This document shows, one piece after another, positions 63,180 through 64,000 of a DNA stretch of 64,000 nucleotides (position 1 is the first letter of the stretch; every line of letters starts with the position of its first letter). Position numbers and translations under genes: made by a program. The notes below the pieces were generated by a model. That model saw nothing but the letters and a program-made list of their open reading frames with translations. It ran no database searches and was not told the origin of the DNA. This DNA comes from Yponomeuta sedellus. Taxonomy: Eukaryota; Arthropoda; Insecta; Lepidoptera; Yponomeutidae. The stretch lies in NCBI GenBank assembly GCA_934045075.1, contig OW203751.1, positions 8,009,822 through 8,073,821 of the forward strand, given 5' to 3'.

Positions 63180-64000
63180 TGCTTACCAACATTAAAAAAA
63201 TATTTAATAATCTAACACTTTTGTCGTCGCCAGTCCTTATTGTCGAAGTGACACTACATCACAGAAATAACACTCCGGCGCAGCGCGAGGAACTTTATTT
63301 CTTGAGTCAACAAAAATATTCCTGTTTTTTTGCTCCTCGTACATTTTTATGAGTTTTTATGGGGCGCACTACTGAATAATATGATTGTGGGCATTGATTT
63401 ACGACAGATGCGATGAAAAATACCGTGGGGGAACCTGCGGATTAATTGTTTTGTACAGTCAAACGTAATTGTGACGGAGTTACGCTACAGAGGATTGTAT
63501 TTTTTAAGGTATTAACCAAACATCTCACTGCAGGGTACAGACCTACTCTTAGGGCTTAATTACTACGCGTGCCCACCGCAGATTGGCCACTTCAAGCGCT
63601 GACCTCAGCGCATTTGAATACCTCAGACACTCAGGTTTCCTCAAGAAGTTTTCTTTCACAGTTTCCGAAAATAAACTTGAAATCAAATATAATGGCAGAT
63701 ACTCGTAGGTATCGAGTTACCTAATTCAATCAACGATTAGGCAATACAAAAATATTGCATGAAATAAATTACACAAATTTATGAGATTTTACAATCCGTG
63801 TCTGATTTCAAATTATGACTTAGTTGCGATATAAATTTATCTCTACATCTATAAATAAAATACAGACACCTAGATTGAGGGGTTTTCAATGAAATGGAAA
63901 AGGTACGAAAAAGAAATTAATGTTTTTTACAAAACTAAAAAACATTCAAAGAAATAAAATAAACTGAAGTAAAAAATAACCAACTAGCCGACAACTGAGC
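63180..64000. other. Mostly unassigned end of window
   Basis: A family D-like SINE remnant lies at 63525-63690 (CTCACTGCAGGGTACAGACC, CAGACACTCAGGTTTCCTCA). Otherwise I see nothing. Confidence 0.4.

Overview
The window looks like a non-genic or intronic piece of a moth or butterfly (Lepidoptera) nuclear genome. It is AT-rich, has no operons or intact host gene, and carries insect-type transposons throughout: a two-ORF CR1-group LINE, a mariner transposase, many RTE-type LINE tails, several Pol III SINE families, foldback/MITE elements, and LINE tails ending in microsatellites. The order-level assignment is inferred from repeat style; no database search was possible.

Layout. 1-9 kb: mixed SINEs and LINE 3' ends. 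9-11.5 kb: a long TACA microsatellite, then a CR1-group LINE remnant interrupted by a 5S-type SINE with an 11-bp target-site duplication (TSD). 12-13.7 kb: inverted SINE pairs and a local tandem duplication. 15-20 kb: RTE tails and SINEs. 20-23.3 kb: a solo-LTR-like block, a 203-bp tandem duplication, a three-unit SINE array inside a single TSD, and a broken THAP-domain exon. 23.6-25.5 kb: nested SINE insertions. 25.7-29.5 kb: the least repetitive stretch, with no gene I can support. 29.5-35 kb: SINEs, RTE tails and foldbacks. 36.2-37.5 kb: a mariner with one early stop. 40.5 kb: a SINE nested in a LINE. 45.1-50.5 kb: a full-length LINE with both ORFs open. 53.6-54.5 kb: a Ty3/gypsy integrase fragment held between microsatellite blocks. 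56.8-57.8 kb: a foldback element and a SINE dimer. 59.05-60.81 kb: an uninterrupted 1,760-bp tetranucleotide repeat. 62.3 kb: a 450-bp MITE.

Two abundant SINE families dominate. Family S (about 27 pieces) has a head that matches the internal control region of 5S rRNA (box A, intermediate element, box C) about 50 nt from its 5' end, so it is a 5S-derived (SINE3-type) element. Family T (about 22 loci) has a head that folds as a complete tRNA cloverleaf. Both keep a T5-T6 run, a potential Pol III stop, just after the RNA-gene-like head. Family T is unusual because many copies are TSD-flanked structures in which an inverted tail, or tail plus body, precedes a sense body. One copy is a head-to-tail trimer inside a single TSD. 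This suggests multimeric templates and frequent 5' inversion (twin-priming-like) during insertion. The likely driver is an LINE such as the one at 45-50.5 kb, but which LINE mobilises which SINE cannot be decided here.
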